39,698 nt of DNA from Oscillospiraceae bacterium (GCA_017518255.1 JAFWVK010000046.1:1-39698); one strand, 5' to 3'. Shown: positions 24,724-34,219, numbered from the stretch's first letter. Numbers and translations are program-made. The notes: generated by a model from the letters alone, not told the origin.

Positions 24724-25845
24724 ATGCCAAATCCTGATTATTCGGAAATCTCTCCGGTAGACCTGCAGAATCCGTTCCGGAATCCGACAGAAGAGCCGGA
24801 TTATTCTCCTGTATATACGGAGATTGTTCCGGAACTGGCAATGCCGGGCAGCAGTCTGCCGCTCTTTCCGGCGCGGGCGGAAAAATCGCGGATCCGGCGC
24901 TTTTTCAGTCTGGTTTTTCTGACGCTGATTCTCGGATTTTTTATCAGCACCGGGCTTTATACGGGGCTGCGGATGCTCACGGCGACCGTTCTCAAACAGA
25001 TTGATCTGCGCAAGCTCGGCACTCTGCCGCAGAATTATATGCTGATTTCGGATCAGTACATGGATGACAGTGCGATTCACAACGGACTTGTGCTGATTTC
25101 CGCGCTCTGCGGAAACCTGACCGCGTTTTTTGCAGGATGCCGGCTTACCGGCATCCGGAAGCGGACACTGTTCCGGCTGCGGGATTTCGGTCCGGTCCGT
25201 GCGTGCATGTATATCATGATCGGGCTGTGGATTCAGCTCTTGAGCGATCTGCTCTGCGAAAAGCTGATTCCGTTTCTGAAGCAGAACGGTATTCCCGTCC
25301 GGACACCGTCTCTGTCACTGGAAGGAAGCAATTCCCGCGTGATGCTGCTGGTTCTGTATGCCTGCCTGATCGCGCCGGTGACGGAGGAACTCCTGCTGCG
25401 CGGTGTGGTTCTGAAAAATCTCAGCCGCGTCAGTCAGCGCTTCGGAATATTTCTCTCGGCATTTCTCTTCGCGGTCATGCACGAGAATCTTCCGCAGATG
25501 ATATTTACGTTTCCGCTCGGCGTTCTGCTGGCTTATATCACAATCCGGCACAATTCCCTGATGCCGGCAATTATGGTGCATATGAGCGTCAACGGCGCTG
25601 CCGTGCTGATGACGCTGGCGAAAGCCGAACTGGAGCATTCCGTATACCGGATAGCGGATCTGAGCAGTATGCTCGGCATTCTGCTGCTCGGAACGGCGGC
25701 GCTGCTCTATCTGCTGATGACAGAGCATCTGCCGGAAAAAACACCGCATCAGTGTATGCGCGGAATGCGCCTTGCTGCGGCATCACCGCTGTTCTGGGCA
25801 TTTCTCTGTATGCATGCCGCAATGATGATTTATGCCGTACTGTGA
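24724..25845 (+). CDS. CPBP-family intramembrane metalloprotease
   Basis: The 373-residue protein has a soluble N-terminal segment of ~60 residues and about eight membrane helices. The CPBP (Abi/Rce1-type) active-site motifs are present: EELLLRG (E221-E222), FAVMH (H253) and a third motif, HMSVN. Members cleave or process membrane-bound substrates; bacterial roles range from bacteriocin immunity to unknown housekeeping, and the substrate here is unknown. GGAG lies before the ATG. It starts 29 bases after mutS2 and nadE begins 29 bases after it, so it is part of the same rightward run. Confidence 0.9.
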   Translation: MPNPDYSEISPVDLQNPFRNPTEEPDYSPVYTEIVPELAMPGSSLPLFPARAEKSRIRRFFSLVFLTLILGFFISTGLYTGLRMLTATVLKQIDLRKLGTLPQNYMLISDQYMDDSAIHNGLVLISALCGNLTAFFAGCRLTGIRKRTLFRLRDFGPVRACMYIMIGLWIQLLSDLLCEKLIPFLKQNGIPVRTPSLSLEGSNSRVMLLVLYACLIAPVTEELLLRGVVLKNLSRVSQRFGIFLSAFLFAVMHENLPQMIFTFPLGVLLAYITIRHNSLMPAIMVHMSVNGAAVLMTLAKAELEHSVYRIADLSSMLGILLLGTAALLYLLMTEHLPEKTPHQCMRGMRLAAASPLFWAFLCMHAAMMIYAVL

Positions 25846-25874
25846 CGGCTGAAAAACAGAAAGGATGAAAAACC

Positions 25875-26621
25875 ATGTATCACTTTGATGTAAACCGTGC
25901 GATTGAGGACTGCTGCCGCTGGATTCAGGACTGGTTTGCCGAAAACGGAGACGGCTGCCAGGCTGTGCTGGGGATTTCCGGCGGAAAGGACAGTTCCGTC
26001 TGTGCGGCTCTGCTCTGCCGGGCAATCGGCGTACACCGGGTTATCGGCGTGCTGATGCCGCGCGGCGAACAGCCGGATATTGACGATGCAAGACTGCTTT
26101 GCAGACATCTCGGCATCACAAACGTGACGGTCAATATCGGGGAGGCTGCGGATGCCGTGGAGCGTGCAGTCGCCGCCGTGACACCGCTTTCAAATCAGAC
26201 CGTCATCAATATCCCGCCGCGTATCCGCATGACAACGGTTTATGCAGTTTCGCAGAGCATCAACGGAAGAGTCGCCAATACCTGCAATCTTTCCGAGGAC
26301 TGGGTCGGCTATTCGACACGCTGGGGCGACAGTGTCGGCGATTTTGCACCGCTGGCACAGTTTACGGTCACCGAGGTCAAGGCAATCGGCAGGGCGCTCG
26401 GTCTGCCGGAGCAGCTGATTGAAAAGGCGCCTTCTGACGGCCTGTGCGGAAAAACCGATGAGGACAATCTCGGCTTTACCTATGCCGAACTGGATGCCTA
26501 TCTCCGCGAGGGCATTGAGCCGCCGGAGGAACGCAAAAACTTGATTGACCGCAAACATAAGCAGAATCTCTTTAAGCTGAAAATGATGCCCGCATTTCCG
26601 TTCAATCCGAACGCGGACTGA
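25875..26621 (+). CDS. nadE: Ammonia-dependent NAD+ synthetase
   Basis: The 248-residue product has the PP-loop LGISGGKDSSVCAAL, the central TCNLSEDWVGYSTRWGD segment and the KAPSDGLCGKTDEDNLGF motif of NadE. It adenylates deamido-NAD and amidates it to NAD+. It lacks the N-terminal glutaminase domain, so it uses free ammonia. AAAGGA is eight bases before the ATG. It lies at the end of the mutS2-CPBP run; a strong hairpin follows. Confidence 0.95.
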   Translation: MYHFDVNRAIEDCCRWIQDWFAENGDGCQAVLGISGGKDSSVCAALLCRAIGVHRVIGVLMPRGEQPDIDDARLLCRHLGITNVTVNIGEAADAVERAVAAVTPLSNQTVINIPPRIRMTTVYAVSQSINGRVANTCNLSEDWVGYSTRWGDSVGDFAPLAQFTVTEVKAIGRALGLPEQLIEKAPSDGLCGKTDEDNLGFTYAELDAYLREGIEPPEERKNLIDRKHKQNLFKLKMMPAFPFNPNAD

Positions 26622-26647
26622 TGCGATAAAACCGAACATAATCCGAA

Positions 26648-26688
26648 AGCCGCAGCGATTCTGACTTCCGGCAGGAAGCGCTGCGGCT
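26648..26688 (+). terminator. Strong hairpin after nadE (possible terminator)
   Basis: AGCCGCAGCG (26648-26657) pairs with CGCTGCGGCT (26679-26688), with an inner CTTCC/GGAAG stem. No T tract follows, so termination is uncertain. Confidence 0.5.
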
Positions 26689-26743
26689 CGGCTTGTCCGG
26701 AAGGATATGCAGAAGCGCTTTTTCTGCATGTTTCAGCCGTTCC

Positions 26744-26777
26744 TTCGACATGTTCTGCGCTGTTCACGCTGTATAAT
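26744..26777 (+). promoter_or_regulatory. spoIIE: Spo0A-type promoter of spoIIE
   Basis: -10 TATAAT (26772-26777) is preceded by a 21-bp spacer and TTCGACA (26744-26750), the exact complement of the Spo0A box TGTCGAA, overlapping the -35 position. In Bacillus spoIIE and spoIIG use sigma-A with Spo0A and have this abnormal 21-22 bp spacing. No ordinary -35 at 17 bp is present. Confidence 0.6.
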
Positions 26778-26827
26778 GGTACATGCCACAGAATCAGAGA
26801 TACAGGCAAAAGAGAGGAATGGTTGAC

Positions 26828-29065
26828 ATGTTGGAATGGATCAAATTGAAAGAGGATCCGCGGATATGGCGCGGCGCAGGGCTGACAGGCTGTGCCGCGC
26901 TCTCCTGTCTGCTGACGGCTGCAAGCTTCAACGGACTGCAAATTCCGCTGAGCACGGCACTGTCTGCGGCGCTTTCCCCGACCTGCGGGATTGCCGTTCT
27001 GGCAGGAAGTCTGTTTACATATGCACTGACCGGAGAGCTGTCAAACGGTCCGGTTTTTCTCTGTGCGATTGCTCTGACATCGCTGCTCCGCTGGATGTTC
27101 GGAATGCAGCACACGCCCCGCACGGCTGCCATGCTGGCTGTCTCCGGAACAGGACTTTCCGCCGTAATTTTCAGCATGGCGCGGCTGATCGGCGGCAGGG
27201 AAATGATTTACTGGGCTGCGGCGGCTTTGCTTGCCGGAGTTTTTGCTGCATGTATCCGGAAAACTGCGGAACGGTTTGAAGGCGGCGTGCCGGTCCGGCT
27301 GCACACCGGGGATGCGCCGGCTTTTTCCGTTTGTTTCGTCATACTGACCGCCGCACTCTGCTCCGTGCGGGTGCTGATGCTCAGTCTCGGACAGATGTTT
27401 GCTGCCTTTGTCCTGCTGACTGCTGCGAAGCGCTACCGCGCATACGGCGGCATGATCTGCGGAACGCTCGCAGCATTTGCGCTGCTGATTACGGACACGC
27501 ATACAGCGGGCTTTGCCGTGATTCTGCCGGCTGCCGGACTGACGGCGGGCTGCCTTGCCGGAAAGCACGGCGGGCTGCTGTTTTTTGCCGTGCAGTTATT
27601 CAGCGCGGCGGCGCTCATGCTTTCGGGCTGGGATGTGTTCACGGCGCGTGTCTGGGTAAACAGCATGATCGGCGGAATGCTGTTTTTATTTTTGCCTGCC
27701 TGCCAGATTGCCGATGCACTGATTCTCTGGAGCGATGCCGATGCGGATCTGTCAGCGCTGACGGATACCCGGATGCGCTTTCTTTCGGATTCGATTGCCG
27801 GTGTGCGCGAATCGGCGGAACGGATCGCCGATATGCTGGCGAAAACGGAGACCGCCTGTTCTCCGGCGGAACGGGTTCGGGAAACGGTTTGCGCCAGATG
27901 CAGCTACCGGGAGACCTGCTGGGAGCACGGGGACAGGGAGGCGGCAGACTGTTTCCGCAGACTTTCGGATGCCGGACTGACCGAGCAGGCGGAGGCTCCG
28001 TTCAACTGTCTGAAGCCTGATCTGGTAACCGCAGAATTCAAACGCGCAAAGAGACAGAATGCGGAGGCAAAAGCGCTTGCCGTCCGGCTGCGCAATATTC
28101 AGACGCTTTTGTTCTCGCAGATGAGGATTACGGAGGAACTGCTTTCCGGCGACGGTTCGCGCTTCCGCCTGACCTATCACCGCGAGCTGACCCGGTATGT
28201 TTCGGATGTACTGGGAAAATATCAGATATCTTTGCTGGCGGCAGCCGTTTCGGAAACAGACAGCCGCCGTCTGCTGATTGAACTTTATGTTCCGGCTGAT
28301 ACCGATCCGGATACGGCGTTTGCTGCGGAGATTCTGGGGGAGGCGCTGCAAAAGCCGCTGGAATGCTGCGGAACGGAAACTGCCGGCAGCGGGAAACGGA
28401 TTCTGCTGCAAAGCACCGGCGGCTTTTCCGTTACAACGGCAGCCGCACAGTGCGCCGCTCATGACGATGAGCCCTGCGGGGACTGCTGGGATACTTTTTC
28501 CGACCGGAACGGCACGGTTTATCTTGCCGTTTCCGACGGCATGGGAACCGGAAAAAATGCGGCGCTGGATGCGCGGATTGTTCTGAGCAACTTCCGGCAG
28601 CTTGTGCAGTCTGGAATGAACTGCAAAGCCGCCGCCGAGATGATAAACGCAATCATGCTGACCAAATCGGGCGACGAGCGTTTTGCAACGCTGGATATTG
28701 CACAGATCAATACGGATAACGCTTCCGTCACGCTGTATAAATACGGAGCAGGTCCGACCTTTGTGCGGCACGGTGAGCATATCACACTCTGTCAGGCGCC
28801 GACAGACCCGATCGGGATTCAGCCGAGAACAGCTCCTTACAGCACGGTTTTGCAGCTGGAGCGCGGGGACATGCTGTTTCTGCTGACAGACGGAATGGAT
28901 GATTCCGTTTTCCCGGTCATCCGGCAGAAAATTTTGCAGGGCGGCGACCTGCAGTCGCTGGTGCATACGGTCTGTGCGCGGGCTCCGCGAAAGGCGGACG
29001 GGACGCCGGCAGACGATGTCACCGTTCTTGCAGCGGTAATTTCCGGTAACACAATTGATGAATAA
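26828..29065 (+). CDS. spoIIE: Stage II sporulation protein E (membrane PP2C-type phosphatase)
   Basis: The 745-residue protein has about ten N-terminal membrane helices (residues ~20-310), a central regulatory region with a Cys cluster (CARCSYRETCW), and a C-terminal PPM/PP2C phosphatase domain. Phosphatase motifs are YLAVSDGMGTGKNAA, RFATLDIAQI, YKYGAGPTFV and FLLTDGMDD; the metal-binding Asp residues are kept. SpoIIE dephosphorylates SpoIIAA at the asymmetric septum and so activates sigma-F. It is somewhat shorter than Bacillus SpoIIE (827) but complete. The start at 26828 follows AGAGGA by nine bases; upstream ATGs are too close to the promoter or the ribosome site. Confidence 0.95.
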   Translation: MLEWIKLKEDPRIWRGAGLTGCAALSCLLTAASFNGLQIPLSTALSAALSPTCGIAVLAGSLFTYALTGELSNGPVFLCAIALTSLLRWMFGMQHTPRTAAMLAVSGTGLSAVIFSMARLIGGREMIYWAAAALLAGVFAACIRKTAERFEGGVPVRLHTGDAPAFSVCFVILTAALCSVRVLMLSLGQMFAAFVLLTAAKRYRAYGGMICGTLAAFALLITDTHTAGFAVILPAAGLTAGCLAGKHGGLLFFAVQLFSAAALMLSGWDVFTARVWVNSMIGGMLFLFLPACQIADALILWSDADADLSALTDTRMRFLSDSIAGVRESAERIADMLAKTETACSPAERVRETVCARCSYRETCWEHGDREAADCFRRLSDAGLTEQAEAPFNCLKPDLVTAEFKRAKRQNAEAKALAVRLRNIQTLLFSQMRITEELLSGDGSRFRLTYHRELTRYVSDVLGKYQISLLAAAVSETDSRRLLIELYVPADTDPDTAFAAEILGEALQKPLECCGTETAGSGKRILLQSTGGFSVTTAAAQCAAHDDEPCGDCWDTFSDRNGTVYLAVSDGMGTGKNAALDARIVLSNFRQLVQSGMNCKAAAEMINAIMLTKSGDERFATLDIAQINTDNASVTLYKYGAGPTFVRHGEHITLCQAPTDPIGIQPRTAPYSTVLQLERGDMLFLLTDGMDDSVFPVIRQKILQGGDLQSLVHTVCARAPRKADGTPADDVTVLAAVISGNTIDE

Positions 29066-29179
29066 GCAGTTATTCACGGTTTTCCACAGGATAATACAGT
29101 TTGTAATGGGCAAACTGCACAAACAAAGACAAAAAAAGCTGTTTGAAATTCCGAAATTTCGGTAAAAACAGAAAAAAGC

Positions 29180-29208
29180 TTGCATGTTTTCCGCGAATAT
29201 GGTAAAAT
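29180..29208 (+). promoter_or_regulatory. Promoter of the glycogen operon
   Basis: -35 TTGCAT (29180-29185), 17-bp spacer, -10 TAAAAT (29203-29208). The leader to the glgB start is ~110 nt. The 260-bp gap after spoIIE otherwise shows only two DnaA-box-like sites near 29070-29088. Confidence 0.7.
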
Positions 29209-29325
29209 GTATATAAGGCGCAGTGTCTGCGTTCTCATTTGTGTGCTGAAAACGCATCTGACCAATATACAATGAAAGGACAGTGCTGCCCGCATGTTCT
29301 GTATGCGGCAGCTCGGAAGAAACAT

Positions 29326-31386
29326 ATGAAAACACAGCAATCGAATCCGATGAAAAAACAGAATCCGAACGATTATCCGCTGCATCTGTTTTATCAGGGC
29401 AAAAATTATGATGCACAGCGCTTTTTCGGTGCGCATACCGAAATCCGGGACGGCGCCGAAAAGACCGTGTTCCGTGTCTGGGCTCCGAATGCAGTCAATG
29501 TGTCTGTTGTCGGCGATTTCAATGACTGGAACCGCAATGCCAATACAATGCTGCCCGTTGCGGACGGCATCTGGGAAATGGCAATTGACAAGCTGCCGGA
29601 ATATACCCTTTACAAATACAGCATTCTGACCAAAAGCGGCGATGTCAAGCTGAAAAACGATCCCTACGGCACACATTTTGAAACAGCGCCTCAGAATGCC
29701 ACAAAGCTGTATGAATCCCGCTATGTCTGGCATGACAAAAAGTGGGCGGAGAAGAAAGCAAAAACCAATATCTATAAATCTCCGATGAATATTTATGAGG
29801 TGCATTATGCCTCATGGCGCACCTACGAGGACGGCAATCCGCTGAATTATGCCGAGTTTGCAAAGCAGATTATTCCCTATATGAAGGAACTGTCCTATAC
29901 CCATATCGAGTTCATGCCGCTGACGGAATTCCCGTATGACGGCTCATGGGGCTATCAGGTTACGGGATATTTTGCCCCGACCTCCCGGTTCGGTACGCCG
30001 GACGATTTCCGGAAGATGATTGATCTGTTCCATCAGGCGGGCATCGGCGTGATTCTGGACTGGGTTCCCGCACACTTCCCCAAGGATGAGCAGGGGCTCT
30101 ATGAGTTTGACGGCACATGCCTCTATGAGTATACCGATCCGCTCAAGCGGGAGCATAAGGGCTGGGGAACCAGAGTCTTTGACTACGGCAGACCTGAAGT
30201 CTGCTCGTTCCTGATTTCCTCCGCCTGCTACTGGCTCGATGAATACCACATCGACGGTCTGCGCGTGGATGCCGTTGCGTCTATGCTCTATCTTGACTAC
30301 GACCGCAGAGGCGGCGAGTGGAGGCCGAATGTCAACGGCGGCAGAGAAAACCTCGAAGCAGTTGCATTTCTCCGGCAGCTCAATGAAACCGTGTTCGGCA
30401 GGCATCCTGATGTCCTGATGATTGCAGAGGAATCCACCGCATGGCCGCTCGTCACCAAGCCGACCGATATCGGCGGCTTAGGCTTCAATTTCAAGTGGAA
30501 TATGGGCTGGATGAATGACATGCTCTCCTATATGTCGATGGATCCGCTTTACCGCGCATTCAATCACGACAAACTGACCTTCTCGTTCTTCTACTGCTTC
30601 TCCGAAAACTATGTCCTGCCGATTTCCCACGATGAAATCGTTCACGGCAAATGCTCGATGATTGAGAAGATGCCGGGTCTGGACGGCGATAAATTCGCCT
30701 CCTACCGTGCATTCCTCGCCTATATGTTCGCGCATCCGGGCAAGAAGCTGCTCTTTATGGGGCAGGAATTCGGTCAGAGAAGAGAATGGGATTTCAAGTC
30801 TCAGCTCGAATGGTTCATGCTGGATTACCCGAATCATAAAAATCTGCTGGAATTCTCCAAGGCACTGAATAAATTTTACCGCGAGACACCGGCAATGTGG
30901 GAGAATGACGATTCGTGGAAGGGATTCAGCTGGATCTCGAACGATGACTACCGCCAGAGCGTCATTGCGTTCCGCCGTATTGACGACAGCGGCGACGAGA
31001 TCGTTGCAGTCTGCAATTTCGTTCCGGTCAAGCGCGAAGATTACAAGATCGGCGTGCCGTATGCCGGTTCGTATACACTGGTATTCGATACCGATGCCGC
31101 CGAATTCGGCGGAAGCGGCGAAGCATTGAAACAGGTCGATTCGGATGAGTATGGTATGCATGGCTTTGACCAGTCTGTTGCACTGACCCTGCCGCCGCTC
31201 TCCGTACAGTATTATAAGCTTACTCCGAAAAAGAAACGCGCCGTCAAAAAGACGGACGGTCAGCCGGCGGAGGAAAAACCGAAGCGCACCCGCGCCAAAA
31301 AAGCCGCAGCAGATGCTCCCGCTGTGACCGAAGAGAAGCCTAAGCGTACCCGGACAAGAAAGAAAACCGCAGAAGACAAAGCATAA
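29326..31386 (+). CDS. glgB: 1,4-alpha-glucan branching enzyme, with lysine-rich tail
   Basis: The 686-residue protein has an N-terminal CBM48 ([20 protein letters not shown], residues ~48-67), a GH13 barrel and a C-terminal beta domain. Catalytic sites: D315 in [10 protein letters not shown], Glu in MIAEES (365-370), and D436 in SHDEIVHGK. It makes alpha-1,6 branches in glycogen. The last ~52 residues (635-686) are a Lys/Arg/Ala-rich tail with a repeated EEKPKRTR unit that normal GlgB lacks. Start choice is less certain: ATG 29326 has only GGAAG upstream; ATG 29350 and 29272 are in frame. First gene of the glg operon. Confidence 0.95.
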   Translation: MKTQQSNPMKKQNPNDYPLHLFYQGKNYDAQRFFGAHTEIRDGAEKTVFRVWAPNAVNVSVVGDFNDWNRNANTMLPVADGIWEMAIDKLPEYTLYKYSILTKSGDVKLKNDPYGTHFETAPQNATKLYESRYVWHDKKWAEKKAKTNIYKSPMNIYEVHYASWRTYEDGNPLNYAEFAKQIIPYMKELSYTHIEFMPLTEFPYDGSWGYQVTGYFAPTSRFGTPDDFRKMIDLFHQAGIGVILDWVPAHFPKDEQGLYEFDGTCLYEYTDPLKREHKGWGTRVFDYGRPEVCSFLISSACYWLDEYHIDGLRVDAVASMLYLDYDRRGGEWRPNVNGGRENLEAVAFLRQLNETVFGRHPDVLMIAEESTAWPLVTKPTDIGGLGFNFKWNMGWMNDMLSYMSMDPLYRAFNHDKLTFSFFYCFSENYVLPISHDEIVHGKCSMIEKMPGLDGDKFASYRAFLAYMFAHPGKKLLFMGQEFGQRREWDFKSQLEWFMLDYPNHKNLLEFSKALNKFYRETPAMWENDDSWKGFSWISNDDYRQSVIAFRRIDDSGDEIVAVCNFVPVKREDYKIGVPYAGSYTLVFDTDAAEFGGSGEALKQVDSDEYGMHGFDQSVALTLPPLSVQYYKLTPKKKRAVKKTDGQPAEEKPKRTRAKKAAADAPAVTEEKPKRTRTRKKTAEDKA

Positions 31387-31408
31387 ACCGAAGGAGGCGT
31401 TATACTTT

Positions 31409-32617
31409 ATGAACACAAAAAAAGAAGTTGTAGCCATGCTGCTTGCGGGCGGACAGGGAAGCAGACTGTATGCACTGACACATGACATGGCAAAGCCTGC
31501 CGTGCCGTTCGGCGGAAAGTACCGCCTGATTGATTTTCCGCTCTCCAACTGCACGAATTCCGGTATTGATACCGTCGGTGTCCTGACGCAGTATCAGCCG
31601 CTGGTTCTCAATGAATACATCGGAAACGGTGAGCCGTGGGACCTCGATAAGATGAACGGCGGTGTCCATGTACTCCCGCCCTATGAATCCAATTCCGGCG
31701 CATCGTGGTATGAGGGAACCGCAAACGCAATCTACCAGAATATCAGTTTCATTGAGCGCTATGATCCGGAATATGTCGTCGTGCTCGGCGGCGACCATAT
31801 CTACAAAATGGATTATGCCAAGATGGTCGATTTCCACAAGAAGCAGAAGGCAGACCTCACAATTGCCGTTCTGGATGTTCCGCGCTCGGAGGCATCCCGT
31901 CTGGGTATCATGATCTGCGACGAAAACATGCGCATCACGGATTTTGAGGAAAAACCCGCAGAACCGAGATCAACGCTTGCTTCGATGGGTATTTACGTCT
32001 TTACATGGTCAAAGCTGAAAAAGTATCTGATCGAAAATGAAAACGCCAATACCGGCTCCAAGGACTTCGGCAAGGACATTATCCCGGCGATGCTGCGCGA
32101 CGGCGAGCGCCTGTTTGCCTATACCTTTGAGGGCTACTGGAAGGATGTCGGAACGCTCGGCTCCCTCTGGGATGCCAATATGGACTTGCTCGCTCCGGCA
32201 GAGCAGCTCAATCTCTACGATAAATCATGGCGCATCTATTCGCGTCACAGCAATCTTCCGCCGCAGTATATCGGCGCAAATGCCGAAATTGAGAATTCGA
32301 TGATTACAGAAGGCTCCGTAATCGGCGGAAAGGTGGACTTCTCCGTGATCTTCGGCGGCGTGACAATTGAAGAAGGCGCAAAGGTTCAGTACAGCGTGGT
32401 CATGCCGGGAACGGTCATCAAAGCCGGAGCGGTTGTCGAATATGCAATTGTCGGTGAAAACTGCGTGGTCGGGGAGAATGCCCATATCGGCAGAAGCCCG
32501 GAGGAATACGGCGGAGAGGACCGCGAAAAATGGGGCATTGCCGTGACAGGACATAATATTACAGTCAGCGAAGGCAAGGAAGTCGCGCCGAAGCAGATTC
32601 TTTCGGAATCTGTCTGA
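31409..32617 (+). CDS. glgC: Glucose-1-phosphate adenylyltransferase
   Basis: The 402-residue protein has the nucleotidyltransferase signature [14 protein letters not shown] (11-24), the [15 protein letters not shown] block, the substrate-site motif [14 protein letters not shown] and DFEEKP, and a C-terminal left-handed beta helix. It makes ADP-glucose from glucose-1-phosphate and ATP, the committed step of glycogen synthesis. AAGGAGG precedes the ATG. It lies 22 bases after glgB and 29 bases before glgD. Confidence 0.97.
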   Translation: MNTKKEVVAMLLAGGQGSRLYALTHDMAKPAVPFGGKYRLIDFPLSNCTNSGIDTVGVLTQYQPLVLNEYIGNGEPWDLDKMNGGVHVLPPYESNSGASWYEGTANAIYQNISFIERYDPEYVVVLGGDHIYKMDYAKMVDFHKKQKADLTIAVLDVPRSEASRLGIMICDENMRITDFEEKPAEPRSTLASMGIYVFTWSKLKKYLIENENANTGSKDFGKDIIPAMLRDGERLFAYTFEGYWKDVGTLGSLWDANMDLLAPAEQLNLYDKSWRIYSRHSNLPPQYIGANAEIENSMITEGSVIGGKVDFSVIFGGVTIEEGAKVQYSVVMPGTVIKAGAVVEYAIVGENCVVGENAHIGRSPEEYGGEDREKWGIAVTGHNITVSEGKEVAPKQILSESV

Positions 32618-32646
32618 CGCCCTTAGCTGGAAACGGAGGTTTATCA

Positions 32647-33771
32647 ATGGGAACTAATCAGAATGTACTGGGTCTGGTTTTTGCCAGTATCCACGATGAA
32701 GCAATTTTCGATCTCACCAAGAACCGTACAATGGGTTCTGTTCCGTTCGGCGGCAGATACCGCCTCATCGACTTCCCGCTGTCGAATTTCGTCAATTCCG
32801 GCATCTCTCAGGTCGGTGTCATTACCAAGAGCAATTACGGCTCTCTGCTCGATCATGTCGGCTCCGGCAGAGAATGGGATCTCGCACGCAAAAAAGGCGG
32901 TCTGCACCTGCTCCCGCCTTACAGCCACACCAGTTCGACCGTTTATCACGGCAAGCTCGATGCACTGGGCAATATCTGGAGCTTTGTCGAGCATTCTTCA
33001 GCGGAATATGTGATCCTGACAGACTGCAATGTAGTGACAAATATTGATTACAGACCCGCTGTTGAGGCACATATCGCGGCAGGCGCCGATATCACCGCAA
33101 TCTATGCAAAGGGCTATTACGATCAGGCAACGGAAGCTTCCGTTACCATCTTCGGCATCGGCGGAGACGGCTTTGTTAATGATGTGATGATTAACCCGCC
33201 GATGACCGGAAGCTGTAATCTCGGTCTGGATATGTATGTCATGAGCAAGGATTTCCTGCGCAGAATCGTCAAGGAATCCATGAGCCGCAACCGTTTCAGC
33301 CTGCGGAAGGATATCCTGCTTGACCGGAACGCCAATTACAAAATCCTCGCTTATGAGCACAAGAGCTATTATTCCAAAATTGATTCGCTGGCAAGCTATT
33401 TTGCTGCGAATCTTGATCTGCTGGATTCCGAAAAGCGCGCGGCGCTCTTTGCAAAGAATGCGCCGATTTATACCAAGACCAAGGATAATGCACCGGTTCA
33501 TTTCGGACTGGAATCGCACATCAAGAATTCACTGATCGCAGACGGCTGCATCATTGAGGGTAAGGTCGAAAACTGCGTGCTCTTCCGCGGCGTCAGGGTC
33601 GGAAAAGGCTCTGTTATCCGCGACAGCATTATCACACAGGCAGGCACGATCGGCGAGCGCTGCTCAATCCGCAATGTTATTACCGATAAAAATGTGATGA
33701 TTGCCGATGAGCGCCAGCTGACCGGCTCCGCAGGATATCCGCTGTTTATCGGAAAAGGCGCACAGATCTGA
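32647..33771 (+). CDS. glgD: Glucose-1-phosphate adenylyltransferase GlgD subunit (regulatory)
   Basis: The 374-residue protein is a paralogue of GlgC, keeping [20 protein letters not shown] and the beta-helix C-terminus. The N-terminal catalytic loop is lost: the sequence reads GLVFASIHDEAIFDLT where GlgC has GGQGSRL, and the GGDHIYK motif is LTDCNVVTNID. Firmicutes GlgD pairs with GlgC and raises its activity, being poorly active alone; that role is inferred from family knowledge. GGAGG stands eight bases before the ATG. Confidence 0.95.
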   Translation: MGTNQNVLGLVFASIHDEAIFDLTKNRTMGSVPFGGRYRLIDFPLSNFVNSGISQVGVITKSNYGSLLDHVGSGREWDLARKKGGLHLLPPYSHTSSTVYHGKLDALGNIWSFVEHSSAEYVILTDCNVVTNIDYRPAVEAHIAAGADITAIYAKGYYDQATEASVTIFGIGGDGFVNDVMINPPMTGSCNLGLDMYVMSKDFLRRIVKESMSRNRFSLRKDILLDRNANYKILAYEHKSYYSKIDSLASYFAANLDLLDSEKRAALFAKNAPIYTKTKDNAPVHFGLESHIKNSLIADGCIIEGKVENCVLFRGVRVGKGSVIRDSIITQAGTIGERCSIRNVITDKNVMIADERQLTGSAGYPLFIGKGAQI

Positions 33772-33806
33772 ACGAGGAAAGAAAGCGCTGTAAAGGAGGC
33801 TGCACC

Positions 33807-33866
33807 GTGGATCTCGATGATATCTGGATGATAGAACTGACCATTTTTTCATTGCGTTTCTCGTGA
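33807..33866 (+). other. Upstream open frame that probably encodes the true N-terminus of the next gene
   Basis: AAAGGAGG (33792-33799) lies seven bases before GTG 33807, which opens a 19-codon frame (VDLDDIWMIELTIFSLRFS) ending in TGA. A -1 shift in the T6 run (33844-33849) would join it to the next frame to give MIELTIFFIAFLVKLGLAAI, a plausible first membrane helix. The downstream frame has no ribosome site of its own at GTG 33863. An indel, true mutation or programmed slippage are all possible. Confidence 0.6.
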
Positions 33867-34195
33867 AACTCGGACTGGCAGCAATACCGGCTTCGATAGC
33901 GAAGAAAAAGGGGTACAGCGGTGCGGCATTCTATTTTTTCGGACTTTTCATGTTTGCAGCCGCTGTGATTGTGGCAGCAGTGCTTCAGGATAAAAGACAG
34001 CAGTTCTACGGCTATCCGCAGTACTTTTATCCGCCGAACGGGTATCCGCAGTATTATTATCCGCAGAACGGCTATCCTCAGAACGGCTATCCTCAGAACG
34101 GCTATCCTCAGAACGGCTACCCGCAGAATTACAACGCGCAGAACGGCTATCCGCCGCAGTACCATCATACGAAACAGGATACGGATTTTCAATAA
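33863..34195 (+). CDS. Small membrane protein with Tyr-Pro-Gln-Asn-Gly repeats, apparently frameshifted
   Basis: The continuous frame gives 110 residues: a helix ending LGLAAIPASIAKKKGYSGAA, a second transmembrane helix (AFYFFGLFMFAAAVIVAAVL) and a tail of ~60 residues built of GYPQN-type repeats. The IPASIAKKKGYS segment between two helices is common in small Firmicutes membrane proteins of unknown function. The only good ribosome site is at GTG 33807 in another frame (see that entry). It sits between glgD and glgA, 24 bases before glgA, so it is cotranscribed with glycogen genes. A role in glycogen metabolism is not supported by any motif. Confidence 0.65.
   Translation: MKLGLAAIPASIAKKKGYSGAAFYFFGLFMFAAAVIVAAVLQDKRQQFYGYPQYFYPPNGYPQYYYPQNGYPQNGYPQNGYPQNGYPQNYNAQNGYPPQYHHTKQDTDFQ
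34063..34152 (+). repeat. 15-bp tandem repeat encoding QNGYP
   Basis: The unit CAGAACGGCTATCCT occurs three times perfectly from 34063, followed by three units with changes. Two more degenerate units lie just upstream (34033-34062). It is in phase with the reading frame, so copy-number change alters only tail length. Confidence 0.9.
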
Positions 34196-34219
34196 AATCT
34201 GATGATCGGAGGCAAGATT

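Noticed and set aside
29070..29088. Two DnaA-box-like sites (TTATTCACG, TTTTCCACA) after spoIIE
   Set aside because: Only one fits the consensus fully, there is no cluster, and no dnaA, dnaN or AT-rich unwinding region is nearby; not an origin.
27752..29416. Long open frame on the minus strand opposite spoIIE
   Set aside because: It lacks a ribosome site, has no recognisable domain and mirrors the codon bias of the real gene; similar antisense frames lie opposite mutS2 and glgA.
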